Origin: JBGSKY01 sp041740995
GTDB lineage: Bacteria > Planctomycetota > Planctomycetia > Pirellulales > Pirellulaceae
DNA length: 64,000 nt
Assembly: GCA_041740995.1 (NCBI GenBank)
Contig: JBGSKY010000254.1
Span: 22,098-86,097 of the forward strand
Direction: 5' to 3'
This document shows, one piece after another, positions 27,240-36,055 of this stretch. Each line of letters begins with the position of its first letter. Positions within the stretch are counted from its first letter, which is position 1. Made by a program: the position numbers and the translations under genes. The notes under the pieces are model-generated. The model saw only the letters and a program-made list of their open reading frames with translations, did no database searches and was not told the DNA's origin.

Positions 27240-28466
27240 CTAGTTGCGAAGCTCGTCAATAGAGTCTCGCATTGCGTTGGCAACGTAAGCCACATGATCT
27301 TTTTGATAGGCTTCGTTCCACGGCAGAACCAAGATTTTGGCAAGCGCTTCGAAAGTTCCTGGGAACCGTTCTGGCGAGTAATCTAACGCTTCTGCATCGG
27401 CCAAGCTGAACGGCCATTCGCTATTTCCAAAGGTCCGCTTGTCTCGAATAATTTGGCATTGGAAGGCTGGCTTTTGGATATATCGGGGCGCTGAAAACAC
27501 GCCTCGCTCTTTCAGCTTTTTAGCCAGGGCGACAGTCCCACCAGGAATTTCTTCTGCATCAACATTGACGCAATATTTCCAATAAGAATGCTCATCGCCT
27601 GCGTTGATGGTCGGCATTTGAATTCCTGGCAAATCTGCAATCATTTCATGCATCCAACCAGCGGCAGTACGGCGGTTTGCGACTGACATGTGCAACTTCT
27701 CAAGTTGCGCCACGGCAACTGCCGCGCTCAATTCGTTAATACGGTAATTTGGAGCCAAGAAATAATGGTCTGGATTGGCATCACCGTATCCCCAAGCCTT
27801 GTTGATGAACAAAAACATTCGTCGAGCCAGGTCGGCGTCGTTGGTTACGACCATTCCGCCTTCGCCGGTCGTGATATGTTTGCCTTGTTGCATTGAAAAA
27901 CAACCGACGGCACCGAATGAGCCAACTTGCTTGCCATGGTGTGTCGCAAGAAATGCTTGAGCACAATCTTCGACGATTGGCAAATTGTATTTCTCGGCCA
28001 GCTTGCAGATCGCAGTCATCTCGCATGGATTGCCGAACAAGTGCGTGACATTGATTCCGCCGGTGCGAGGGCTGATGCAAGCTTCAATTGTCTTGGCAGT
28101 CACGTTGTAGGTGTTGGGATCAACGTCGGCAAAACGTGGCACAACACCCTGATAAATGATTCCGGTTAGAGCACCCATGTCGGTGATGCTTGTCGTGATG
28201 ACTTCTTGACCAGGCTCTAAATCCAACGCCGCGATCGAAGTGTGATTGGCAGCCGAACCTGAGGAGCAAGCGTGAGCGAACATCGTATCGACCATCGGTG
28301 CAAATAGACGCTCTAGCTCTTTGGAGAATTCGCCTTTGGTAGCAGTAAGAGTCCCAGACAAAATTGCTTTGGATACCGCTTCGATTTCCTCTTTACCAAG
28401 CGTTCGACCGCTAGCGTCTTGATCGGAAGGTAGTTGCATCAGCGGAGTACTTGAAGCAATCGACAT
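27240..28466 (-). CDS. DegT/DnrJ/EryC1/StrS aminotransferase
   Basis: The 408-residue product belongs to the PLP-dependent sugar aminotransferases. Asp167 in IVEDCAQAFLA pairs with the pyridine nitrogen, and Lys196 in SMQQGKHITTGEGGMV is the Schiff-base lysine. NYRINELSAAVAVAQLEKL is the standard dimer segment. The length exceeds WbpE (about 360) because of a longer N-terminus and an insert before PRYIQKPAF. In this cluster it would transfer an amino group to a keto-sugar nucleotide made by the Gfo/Idh enzyme. It is followed by the Gfo/Idh gene on the same strand. The AHBA-synthase-like branch cannot be excluded. Confidence 0.92.
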   Translation of the reverse strand: MSIASSTPLMQLPSDQDASGRTLGKEEIEAVSKAILSGTLTATKGEFSKELERLFAPMVDTMFAHACSSGSAANHTSIAALDLEPGQEVITTSITDMGALTGIIYQGVVPRFADVDPNTYNVTAKTIEACISPRTGGINVTHLFGNPCEMTAICKLAEKYNLPIVEDCAQAFLATHHGKQVGSFGAVGCFSMQQGKHITTGEGGMVVTNDADLARRMFLFINKAWGYGDANPDHYFLAPNYRINELSAAVAVAQLEKLHMSVANRRTAAGWMHEMIADLPGIQMPTINAGDEHSYWKYCVNVDAEEIPGGTVALAKKLKERGVFSAPRYIQKPAFQCQIIRDKRTFGNSEWPFSLADAEALDYSPERFPGTFEALAKILVLPWNEAYQKDHVAYVANAMRDSIDELRN

Positions 28467-28536
28467 GTTGACAAATCCTTGATGTAATCTTGATTGATAG
28501 AATTATGAAAAACTAGAAAGTGAACCCAAAGGAGTT

Positions 28537-29358
28537 CTAAGCAGACGCATTAACTTTGCGACGGATTCTTCGAATAAAGGACAAGTGCTTCCGAATCACT
28601 GGGATGGTTTTCAATTTTGAATGCCCGATCTTTCGAGTGCTCAAAACCGCTGGAACTTCGACAATTTCGCCGCCCCGGCAAGCAGTTTGCCACAGTAGTT
28701 CGGCAATACCGACGAAACCACTTTCTTCCAAGTGCATGTCGAGAAAGAAACTACGACGGTACGCTCGAAAGCAACTGGTATAAGTGTGCAATGCTACGCC
28801 CATCGAGCGGCGGTACAGGCTTGAAGCACAACGGGACAGTCCAAGTCGCCAGCTCGGAACACCGACAACTTTACCAAGTGGATGGTATGGCGACCCAGTG
28901 ACCAACACGACCGAACCTGTGAGAGGGGCGATCAACTGGTCAATCGTCAACGGATCGTAAGTGCAATCGGAATCCATTGAAACGACGACTTCGTTCTTTG
29001 CAGCCAAAATACCGGTCATGATCGCGGCGGCAATTCCGCGATTGGAGGGATGTCGGATGATCTGGCAATCCAGATGGTCTCCGAATTCCGCTTCCAGTTC
29101 GGTGGCGGTCGAATCGCTGCTGCCATCGTCTACAAAAATAAACTCGGCGTTCAATACCGATCGGAACTTCTGTCTAAATTCGGCTAACCGGCCAGACAAC
29201 GCCGTGATTGTCCCTGACTCATTAAAACAAGGAACGATCACCGAAATTGGCGTGACGATGGTTGCTGCGGGAGTTACCAAATCCCTTTCAAGCAATGTTT
29301 CAGTTACCAATGTTAACCCGATACTGACGTGCCGAAAAACAATCTTTAAGCCAGACAA
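28537..29358 (-). CDS. Family 2 glycosyltransferase
   Basis: The product has the GT-A motifs ISVIVPCFNESGTI, FIFVDDGSSDSTA, HPSNRGIAAAIMTG and the DxD-type VSMDSDCTYDP, followed by the acceptor region SCFRAYRRSFF and GFVGIAELLW. It resembles the dolichol-phosphate-mannose-synthase-like GT2 group, but it has no C-terminal membrane helices (273 residues). The listed start is a TTG; other TTG codons 16 and 26 residues later are possible, because the conserved domain begins at about residue 38. It lies 71 bases upstream of the aminotransferase gene, probably the same operon. The donor sugar may be the product of the neighbouring genes. Confidence 0.87.
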   Translation of the reverse strand: MSGLKIVFRHVSIGLTLVTETLLERDLVTPAATIVTPISVIVPCFNESGTITALSGRLAEFRQKFRSVLNAEFIFVDDGSSDSTATELEAEFGDHLDCQIIRHPSNRGIAAAIMTGILAAKNEVVVSMDSDCTYDPLTIDQLIAPLTGSVVLVTGSPYHPLGKVVGVPSWRLGLSRCASSLYRRSMGVALHTYTSCFRAYRRSFFLDMHLEESGFVGIAELLWQTACRGGEIVEVPAVLSTRKIGHSKLKTIPVIRKHLSFIRRIRRKVNASA

Positions 29359-29784
29359 TCGATCACGGAACTCCGCATTTAGACGTCTTTCAATAGCTTA
29401 GTTGCGCCTCGCGGATTGTAAACGAACCAAAAACCATTTGCGACGATCTGAATCGACCGTGAGCAAAGATTTATCGATCGAAACGATTTTCCGATTCTCA
29501 AAACGAAAAAGTCGGAACATCTTTAGAATGGCCTGTGTAACTCAGACTGCCATCAATTTTGGGCATGCACATCGATCGCCGTATTAGCTAGGGGAATCTA
29601 CATGCGATTGACGTCGTTTATAGGCACTCAGATAGCCGCAAATCACAGGTGGAAAATTCCTGGTTCCACAGCCGACTAAGTCCTGCACGCACGATCAAAG
29701 GAACGTCCCGATTGTTCATAACCGCAGTATCGTCCGATCGCTGCGACAAAATTTCTCAAGAATTCTCTGGCAAACAAAGCTCGT
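29359..29784. other. Intergenic region within the sugar cluster
   Basis: This 426-base gap lies between the stop of the epimerase gene and the start of the GT2 gene, both minus strand. No credible frame, RNA gene, repeat or terminator was recognised. It may carry a separate promoter for the GT2-to-deacetylase operon. Confidence 0.5.
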
Positions 29785-30948
29785 TTAAAGCGATTCTTCC
29801 AGGATTCGCCGAATTCGAGTTGACGCCTGTCCATCTCCATACGGATTACTCAATCGGCATCGGACTTGATAGTCAGATTGATCGGTCAGAAGAATTTTGG
29901 CTTCGGAAAAGATCCGATCGACTTGTGTACCAACAAGGCGGCAGGTCCCAGCGTCAACAGCTTCTGGTCGCTCGGTTGATTCACGCATGACCAAAACTGG
30001 TTTCCCCAACGAGGGTGCTTCCTCCTGCACACCTCCCGAGTCAGTCAAAATAAAGTGCGATCGATTCATCAGAAAAATGAAGGTCTGATACGAAACCGGT
30101 TCAATTAACGCAATGTTCGGATGATCGGCAAGTATGCGTTGAACCGGTTCGCGGACCTGAGGATTTAAATGGACTGGATAGAGAACACCAATGTCTGGGA
30201 AGGTATCAACGATCTTCCGTATCGCCGTGCAGATGTCTTCAAATCCGCTTCCAAAAGACTCGCGACGATGACCGGTAACAAGAATGAAGCGTGACGTTTC
30301 GCGGTCGATAAACCGCGCTCGGAATTGGTCTGGAATCGCAATACCTTCAAGGCTTGAAGCCCCACGATCAGGCAGTTGCAGCAGTCGATCGCGAGTCCAA
30401 AGCAACGAATCGACCACCGTATTGCCGGTCACGAAAATCGATGACTCAAGAATCGACTCCCTCAACAAGTTTGCTTTGGATTTTTCCGTCGGACAAAAAT
30501 TCCAACGAGCTAGCGGGCTGGTCAACCTCCGATTCATCTCCTCCGGGAAAGGCGACTCGATCGTTCCGGTCCGCAAGCCCGCTTCCACGTGGCCAATCGG
30601 AACTCGCTCATAAAAGGCGGCAATTGACGAACCTAAAACGGTTGTCGTGTCGCCCTGCACCAACATCGCGTCAACCGGATTGGCCTGCAACCATTGTGTT
30701 ACCGCATTAATAACGCGGCCCGTCAGATCCGGTAGCGACTGACCAGGCTGCATCAAATTCAGGTCCGCATCTGGCCGCAATCCGAAAACGGCCAGCGTCT
30801 GATCAAGCATTTGACGGTGTTGCCCTGTTGCGAGCAAAATCGGCTGTAGCGAATTGGATTCTGAGAGGGCAAAATAGAGTGGAGCAATTTTAACCGCTTC
30901 GGGTCGTGTTCCGGCGACTAAGACAATTTTGCGTTTGGCAGCTGACAT
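29785..30948 (-). CDS. wecB: UDP-N-acetylglucosamine 2-epimerase, non-hydrolysing (WecB/WbpI family)
   Basis: From the ATG at 30948 the 387-residue product begins MSAAKRKIVLVAGTRPEAVK, the N-terminal UDP-binding strand. It contains LVQGDTTTVLGS (catalytic Asp), GHVEAGLRTG and PFPEEMNRR (catalytic Glu), LVTGHRRESFG (His) and LTDSGGVQEEAPSLGKPVLV. The enzyme converts UDP-GlcNAc to UDP-ManNAc, or the diacetamido-uronic acid analogue in WbpI. Neighbouring WbpB/E/D-like genes favour the latter possibility but do not prove it. A longer start at 30987 would overlap the divergent gene. The ATG at 30948 shares CATG with the divergent start codon at 30947. Confidence 0.93.
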   Translation of the reverse strand: MSAAKRKIVLVAGTRPEAVKIAPLYFALSESNSLQPILLATGQHRQMLDQTLAVFGLRPDADLNLMQPGQSLPDLTGRVINAVTQWLQANPVDAMLVQGDTTTVLGSSIAAFYERVPIGHVEAGLRTGTIESPFPEEMNRRLTSPLARWNFCPTEKSKANLLRESILESSIFVTGNTVVDSLLWTRDRLLQLPDRGASSLEGIAIPDQFRARFIDRETSRFILVTGHRRESFGSGFEDICTAIRKIVDTFPDIGVLYPVHLNPQVREPVQRILADHPNIALIEPVSYQTFIFLMNRSHFILTDSGGVQEEAPSLGKPVLVMRESTERPEAVDAGTCRLVGTQVDRIFSEAKILLTDQSDYQVRCRLSNPYGDGQASTRIRRILEESL

Positions 30949-32593
30949 GAATGACAAAGATAAGAAGTTTCGAGCGACGTCGGCCAACCAAGCCGACGGA
31001 AATAGGATAGTCTGCTGGCCGCTGACCGATAGATTGTTTTACGCATTTCTAATTGCCTGCATCGTTAGTTCGATTGCATTCCCAAGGAGGGTTGTTGCTG
31101 TCGACGCAACGGCCACCAGCAGCGACGGCTTACGTTTTCTAAAAGAAGTTGAGCAACAAGCGAAGCAGATCTCGGCTAACTGGGATCGTTCGATCGTTAG
31201 TATCGCGTGCGTTGCACGAGGGCGAAACGCAAACGTTCAAGGGTCGCCACTTTCGCCGAACCAATCGACAAGATTCGGGATCAACGATCCGAACGATCAC
31301 GAATTTATTGCCGCTCGATATGCGACTGGTATCGTCTGGGACAACCGCGGTTCAATTGTCACAACCTACAGCTCACTTGGTGACCCAAATGATCATGAGT
31401 ACTTTATCTGGAATCGTGGCGCTTCGGCGCTTGGCCGATTGGTTGGTTTACAAGCTGAAGTGATTGGCGGCGAGCCTTACACGAACTTAGCGGTCTTGAG
31501 AGTGCTCGACGATGGCTTTGCAAACACTTGCAAACCTATTCCTCGCGATACTGTGATTGAACCGATGTCGGGCGCGATTTGTTTTCATCTTTCCTGCCCC
31601 GGTTCATATTCCCGCGATGGTCAGCCAGCGATCCAATGGGGCGTGATTAACAATACGAATCGATCAATTCCTAGCCTTCAGGAATCCGCCGACCGCTCTC
31701 GTAAGGACGGCCTCGACCGAAGTAACATTTACGCTCATGCTGGCCTCTTTCAGACATCCCACGTTGATCACTTCGGTACCGCAGCGGCCGCAATGGTCGA
31801 CTTGCAAGGTAACTTTCTAGGCCTATCAGTAGATGGGTCATTGATCGAAGACCGTCAAGCTCCTGGGGTATTTGCATTGCCGTACAACAACGCATTTCGA
31901 CGAATCGTGGAAGCGTTAGCCGATGGCAAGCTACCGACGTTTGGTTTTATGGGAATCCAACCCGGACAGGTAGAATCTCAACTTACGCGTCGAAACATTC
32001 AAGGAGTTTTGGTTTCGCAAGTTATCCCCGGAATGCCCGCCGAAGAAGCAGGTTTGCGAGCCGGAGACGTTATTACGCACATCGGCAATCGCGGACTTGA
32101 AACCCGCGACGCAGTTTTTCGTGAGCTTGCTGGTTATGCGGCTAACGATCAAGTTCCGATTTCGATTACCCGTCCACGTGGCAGCGAACTGATTTTGATC
32201 GATGCTACGGTCCGATTAAGCAAACGCTACATGGCCGCTGATCGACCTGCGTTCGCGAAAGAGATGCGAACTAGTTGGCGGGGCGCTGAAATAGACTATG
32301 CAACCGCACTACCGCCTGACCTGTTGCTGCTCTTCCTTCAAAACCAATTCGGCAAACTTAAAACCAGTCTCATCGTGATGAATGTAGAACTCGATTCGCC
32401 CGCTTGGAATGCGGGGCTGCGAATGGGAAATCACGTTCTGGCTGTAGACCAAACGCCGATTGATTCACTGGAGCAATTCGACCAGTTAACAGGAAAATCT
32501 GACGCATCGGTTCAATTGTCTATTCGAAATTCGTTGGGCAAAGACGGGACGATCAACGTCGCCCCATTGACTCTGAACAATGCCCTCAAATGA
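30947..32593 (+). CDS. HtrA-like pseudoprotease with two PDZ domains
   Basis: The 548-residue product has an N-terminal signal or anchor (about 28-50, LFYAFLIACIVSSIAF), a trypsin-fold domain (about 80-305) and two PDZ domains (about 320-405 and 455-540). The trypsin fold aligns to DegP/HtrA, but all three catalytic residues are changed. His is replaced by Ser142 (IVTTYSSL for ILTNNHVV), Asp by Asn180 (TNLAVLRV for TDLAVLKI) and Ser by Ala279 (GTAAAAMVDLQG for GNSGGALVDLQG). The fold-defining residues around these sites are kept, so it is likely a stable non-proteolytic scaffold or chaperone in the periplasm. The ATG at 30947 overlaps the divergent wecB start. Confidence 0.85.
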   Translation: MNDKDKKFRATSANQADGNRIVCWPLTDRLFYAFLIACIVSSIAFPRRVVAVDATATSSDGLRFLKEVEQQAKQISANWDRSIVSIACVARGRNANVQGSPLSPNQSTRFGINDPNDHEFIAARYATGIVWDNRGSIVTTYSSLGDPNDHEYFIWNRGASALGRLVGLQAEVIGGEPYTNLAVLRVLDDGFANTCKPIPRDTVIEPMSGAICFHLSCPGSYSRDGQPAIQWGVINNTNRSIPSLQESADRSRKDGLDRSNIYAHAGLFQTSHVDHFGTAAAAMVDLQGNFLGLSVDGSLIEDRQAPGVFALPYNNAFRRIVEALADGKLPTFGFMGIQPGQVESQLTRRNIQGVLVSQVIPGMPAEEAGLRAGDVITHIGNRGLETRDAVFRELAGYAANDQVPISITRPRGSELILIDATVRLSKRYMAADRPAFAKEMRTSWRGAEIDYATALPPDLLLLFLQNQFGKLKTSLIVMNVELDSPAWNAGLRMGNHVLAVDQTPIDSLEQFDQLTGKSDASVQLSIRNSLGKDGTINVAPLTLNNALK

Positions 32594-32700
32594 ATAGTCA
32601 AAACTTTTGCGTTCAGCTTGCTCATCGTGGAGGCCGTTACAGTTCCTGACCGATGATTAGTAAGAGCTACCTGAACCCAAGACCAAGCTGAATTTTACGT

Positions 32701-33318
32701 CTAAGTGCCAACTGCATTTGTTGCGGCGGCTGGAATTTCCGCTAAGTCCGCATTCCAATTTTCGATCACGTTGGCTCCGTCAGGGCCTTTTGCATTGGGT
32801 GGATCGGTGCCCATCAGCGACGCAACGTAGGCAGCAACGATGACGATTTCCCTCGGGTCTAGTTGTTCCTTCCAAGCTGGCATGGCATTATTCCCGGCAC
32901 CATTGTTCAAGATTTTGACGATATCTTCCAAATGAGCGATGTTCTTCCACCGATTGTCAGTCAAATTCGGTCCGACCAATCCTGCACCACCAACACCATG
33001 GCAAGATTGACACTTAATTTTAAAGAGTGATGCTCCATAATTTCGCCATTTTTCATCTCCCATAAACGCTGCGATATTTGCCCGGTCTTGAGGCATGTCT
33101 ATTGGGTAGCTTCCCAGCAATGCTTTGGTCAGGGCAGCATCTTTTTGTTGATATTGCGAAACCATGTCGCGACCTTCCGCTCCGGTGTAATAGAAGGTTA
33201 GGTACGACAAGCCAAACAGCGCCGACGCTAAAACACTCCGTGTCCACCATTTTGGCACTGGCATGTTCGAAACTTCGATCGAATGAAGATCGCTTTGTTC
33301 GTTATTAATGTTAGTCAC
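32701..33318 (-). CDS. Mono-heme cytochrome c, CcoP-like subunit
   Basis: The 205-residue product has a cytoplasmic N-terminus, one membrane helix (about 28-45, SVLASALFGLSYLTFYYTGA) and one cytochrome c domain with CQSCH and the distal Met in NNAMPAWKEQL. CcoP of cbb3 oxidases normally has two hemes and two helices; this one has one of each, as in a minimal CcoP. It is the last gene of the cluster and lies 90 bases after the fused CcoN-CcoO gene. It would pass electrons on the periplasmic side of the complex. Confidence 0.88.
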   Translation of the reverse strand: MTNINNEQSDLHSIEVSNMPVPKWWTRSVLASALFGLSYLTFYYTGAEGRDMVSQYQQKDAALTKALLGSYPIDMPQDRANIAAFMGDEKWRNYGASLFKIKCQSCHGVGGAGLVGPNLTDNRWKNIAHLEDIVKILNNGAGNNAMPAWKEQLDPREIVIVAAYVASLMGTDPPNAKGPDGANVIENWNADLAEIPAAATNAVGT

Positions 33319-33408
33319 GTTTGAATTACCAAATAGAATTTGAACTGCTCAACAATCCAATATCAAAAATTTAAACACTCGTAGTAACCGCCAGTCCCGA
33401 TCTGAACT

Positions 33409-35670
33409 TCACTCTTTGTCGGCCGTTTGCGGTCGATTCAAGTCGACGCCCAAACGCTGCAAATACGCGATCAAAGCGACAATCGACTGGTTTTGCGTTC
33501 GGACTGGACCACCCTGTTGGACCAGAACTGCTGCAACTTCCAAAGCTTGTTCGGCTGCTTTTTCACCAGCTTGCTCATCAGCAAACGGATAAACCGCACC
33601 GCTGATTTGTGCCGCGTGGACCAACTCTATCGCTTGATCAAAATCGATTTCTCGTTGCACCAATTGCGGGAAGGCGGGCATGATCGATCCAGCGACCTGC
33701 GATCTTGGATCTGCCAAATGATCGTAATGCCACAAGTTCGATTGCTTGCCACCCTCGCGGGCTAGATCGGGACCGATGCGTCGCTTGCCCCACAAAACCG
33801 GTGCGTCGTATTTGGACTCTTCAGCGCGAGTGAATGTTCCATATCGCTTGGTCTCTGGAATCAGCGCCCGAACGATCTGGGTGTGACAGTTCGAACAACC
33901 TTCTCGAACGAATAGGTCGCGTCCAATTAATTCTAACGGCGTAAAAGGTTCTATGGTCCGAATCGCTTGTGTGTTGCCGCTGACAAACAACGTCGGCAGC
34001 AACATGATTGAAGAAACAAAAACAAATGCTCCGGCGATAACGCTGGCCATACGAAATGGCTTCCTTTCCCAAATTCGATGCCATTCCAGTCGTGACCAAA
34101 CATCAAGCTTCTTCGCCATCTCTAAGACGACATCTAATTGGCTTGGCATCGATGCTGGTTCAACGACCGATCGATCGAATCGATCACCAGAGATCGGAAC
34201 TGTTTTGGTGGCCGACTGACCGGCAGCCCAAACGCGAGCCAGATCCGAAGCGATCAAAAGGACTGCCAGCAAATACAATCCGCCTGCAACTAGTCCAATC
34301 CAGCGATAAAGCTGGACTGCGTTGAGCGTCTGAATGAACGTGTATTGAAGTTGAGCGTTTTCATCTAGCTCAGACCACATCCAACCCTCGGTGAAACCTG
34401 CGATGTAACCTGGGATGATAAGTAGTAAACTTGCAGACAAAATTGCCCAAAACGCAATGCTGGCTGCCCCGGCATGTTCATGCTTCGAATTGAAGACGAT
34501 CGGCGCCATCCAATACAACGCGCCGAAGAGCAACATGCCATCCCAGCCGACCATCAATGCATGAGTGTGCGCAACATTCCAACTACTGTAATTCAAGATC
34601 GCGTTGAATCCGCCAAATCCCATCAGCGTCGAATCAATCACAATCCAAGCATAGAATCCAATCGCGGCGACAAAGAATCGCAAGACGGGGCGATGCGTCT
34701 GGTCGTTCCAGTTCGCGGCGAAGGTAGTTCGCGCGTTGAGAACTCCTGCCCAAAGTGGCATCACTAATAAAATAGTAAAGACTGTTGCCAGTCCCATCGA
34801 CCACTCCGGGACGGCCGTGTATTGCAAATCTCGTGCGAACGTCCAAGCGAACAAAACAATTAACGACCAAAACTGAATCACAGCCAACCGATACGAGTAG
34901 ATCGGACCGCCGCCAGCTCTCGGCAGAAAATAGTACATCATCCCCAAGAAAGGCATGATTGTAAAAAAGAGAACTGATTCTTGGCTGTACCACCAATTCA
35001 ACATCACCGCCGGCACACCAGCAAAGTATGTCGCGCTGCCGATCGTGCCAGACATCGTCATCGGATGAACGATATTACTTGCCATGTGCAATAGCGCAAA
35101 AACGATAATCGTCGCCAAATAAAACCAGAGCGAGATGTACATGTACCGCTCGCGACGGACAAGCAACGTAGCAAAAAAATTTACTCCGAAAAACATGATC
35201 CAGGAAAGGGCGATCGCAATATCAATCGGCCACTCAAACTCGCTGTACGCCTTCGATTGCGTCGCGCCTAGCATCAACGAAAACAATCCAGCGAGTATGA
35301 TTAGTTGCCAAGACCAAAAGTGCAATTGGCTGAGGATGCCGCTCCACATTCGCGCTCGGCACAGTCGTTGCGTCGAAAAATATACGGCGGCGAACATCGC
35401 ATTGCCGACGAAGGCGAACAACGCCGCATTGGTATGAATTGGTCGCAGACGTCCGACGGTCAGTCCCTCGACATTGGTACTCAGCTCGGGCATCAACATC
35501 AGTCCACTGACGAGTATGCCTAGCCCGACCGCGATGACACACCAAAACAAAGTCGCGAGAAAAAATTGCCGAACAATTCGGTCGTCATAAACAACATCAC
35601 TACCTTTGCGAGTGTCCAATTCAGACATTGCATTGACAGTCGATTTGATCGCTGAGTCACGGGATTTCAT
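33409..35670 (-). CDS. Fused CcoN-CcoO heme-copper oxidase-like protein lacking all CuB ligands
   Basis: The 753-residue product fuses a CcoN-type 12-helix domain (about 35-480) to a CcoO-type domain with one membrane anchor (about 537-556) and one heme c site, CSNCH near residue 591. Heme ligands are kept: His79 (RLRPIHTNA) and His370 for the low-spin heme, His368 (NVAHTHALMVGW) for the high-spin heme. In contrast, the CuB ligands are replaced. The WWYGHNAV motif is WWYSQESV (Gln230), and AGPHHLHYTA is TFARDLQYTA (Arg280, Asp281). The helix-VII Tyr that cross-links to a CuB His is Phe274. The fold and heme sites are therefore intact but the binuclear oxygen-reducing centre is not. Neighbours are a CcoP-like gene and a multiheme cytochrome operon. 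Confidence 0.93.
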   Translation of the reverse strand: MKSRDSAIKSTVNAMSELDTRKGSDVVYDDRIVRQFFLATLFWCVIAVGLGILVSGLMLMPELSTNVEGLTVGRLRPIHTNAALFAFVGNAMFAAVYFSTQRLCRARMWSGILSQLHFWSWQLIILAGLFSLMLGATQSKAYSEFEWPIDIAIALSWIMFFGVNFFATLLVRRERYMYISLWFYLATIIVFALLHMASNIVHPMTMSGTIGSATYFAGVPAVMLNWWYSQESVLFFTIMPFLGMMYYFLPRAGGGPIYSYRLAVIQFWSLIVLFAWTFARDLQYTAVPEWSMGLATVFTILLVMPLWAGVLNARTTFAANWNDQTHRPVLRFFVAAIGFYAWIVIDSTLMGFGGFNAILNYSSWNVAHTHALMVGWDGMLLFGALYWMAPIVFNSKHEHAGAASIAFWAILSASLLLIIPGYIAGFTEGWMWSELDENAQLQYTFIQTLNAVQLYRWIGLVAGGLYLLAVLLIASDLARVWAAGQSATKTVPISGDRFDRSVVEPASMPSQLDVVLEMAKKLDVWSRLEWHRIWERKPFRMASVIAGAFVFVSSIMLLPTLFVSGNTQAIRTIEPFTPLELIGRDLFVREGCSNCHTQIVRALIPETKRYGTFTRAEESKYDAPVLWGKRRIGPDLAREGGKQSNLWHYDHLADPRSQVAGSIMPAFPQLVQREIDFDQAIELVHAAQISGAVYPFADEQAGEKAAEQALEVAAVLVQQGGPVRTQNQSIVALIAYLQRLGVDLNRPQTADKE

Positions 35671-35779
35671 GATCGATTTGTTAGAAGATGAGTGTGCTTA
35701 AACATGTTGGATAGGCAAAAACCTGCAAAAACGGCCCGCTCCTCTCTGAGTACTTCAAAGTGGCCGGCTACGTTTCGGA

Positions 35780-36055
35780 TTGGCTCGAAAATTGTCCGAA
35801 AAGAGTCTTGCGATTGTCGAGAAAGGAAGTGCTTACACGCGAATTGTCGTACTGATTGTTCCCAGATTCGCATTTCTCGCAATAACACTTACATTATTTG
35901 CGGGTTGTCAAAACGACGATCCGCCAGACCAGAGAGGTTCTTGCGATGGCCAGCCGGAAAACTATAGATTCTGCAACGGCATCGAAGAAACGATGACGCA
36001 GCCCGTTGGACTATTCTTGCTGAATCAACGCAAGTCTGATTTTATTTTGGCGTAG
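35780..36055 (+). CDS. Candidate small lipoprotein, opposite strand in the respiratory cluster
   Basis: A 91-codon frame from a TTG start encodes a basic N-terminus, a hydrophobic stretch (FLAITLTLF) and a lipobox-like LFAGC followed by QNDDPPDQRG. The mature part has two further Cys residues. It lies in the 354-base gap 35671-36024, where nothing else was found. It overlaps the 3' end of the convergent lipoprotein gene by 31 bases. There is no ATG in frame upstream of the hydrophobic stretch and no family match, so this could be a chance frame. Confidence 0.3.
   Translation: MARKLSEKSLAIVEKGSAYTRIVVLIVPRFAFLAITLTLFAGCQNDDPPDQRGSCDGQPENYRFCNGIEETMTQPVGLFLLNQRKSDFILA

Noticed and set aside
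32701..35670. Ordinary cbb3 cytochrome oxidase or a NO reductase
   Set aside because: All CuB/FeB histidine ligands and the active-site Tyr of CcoN are replaced, no CcoQ or CcoGHIS assembly genes are adjacent, and NorB needs the same three His.
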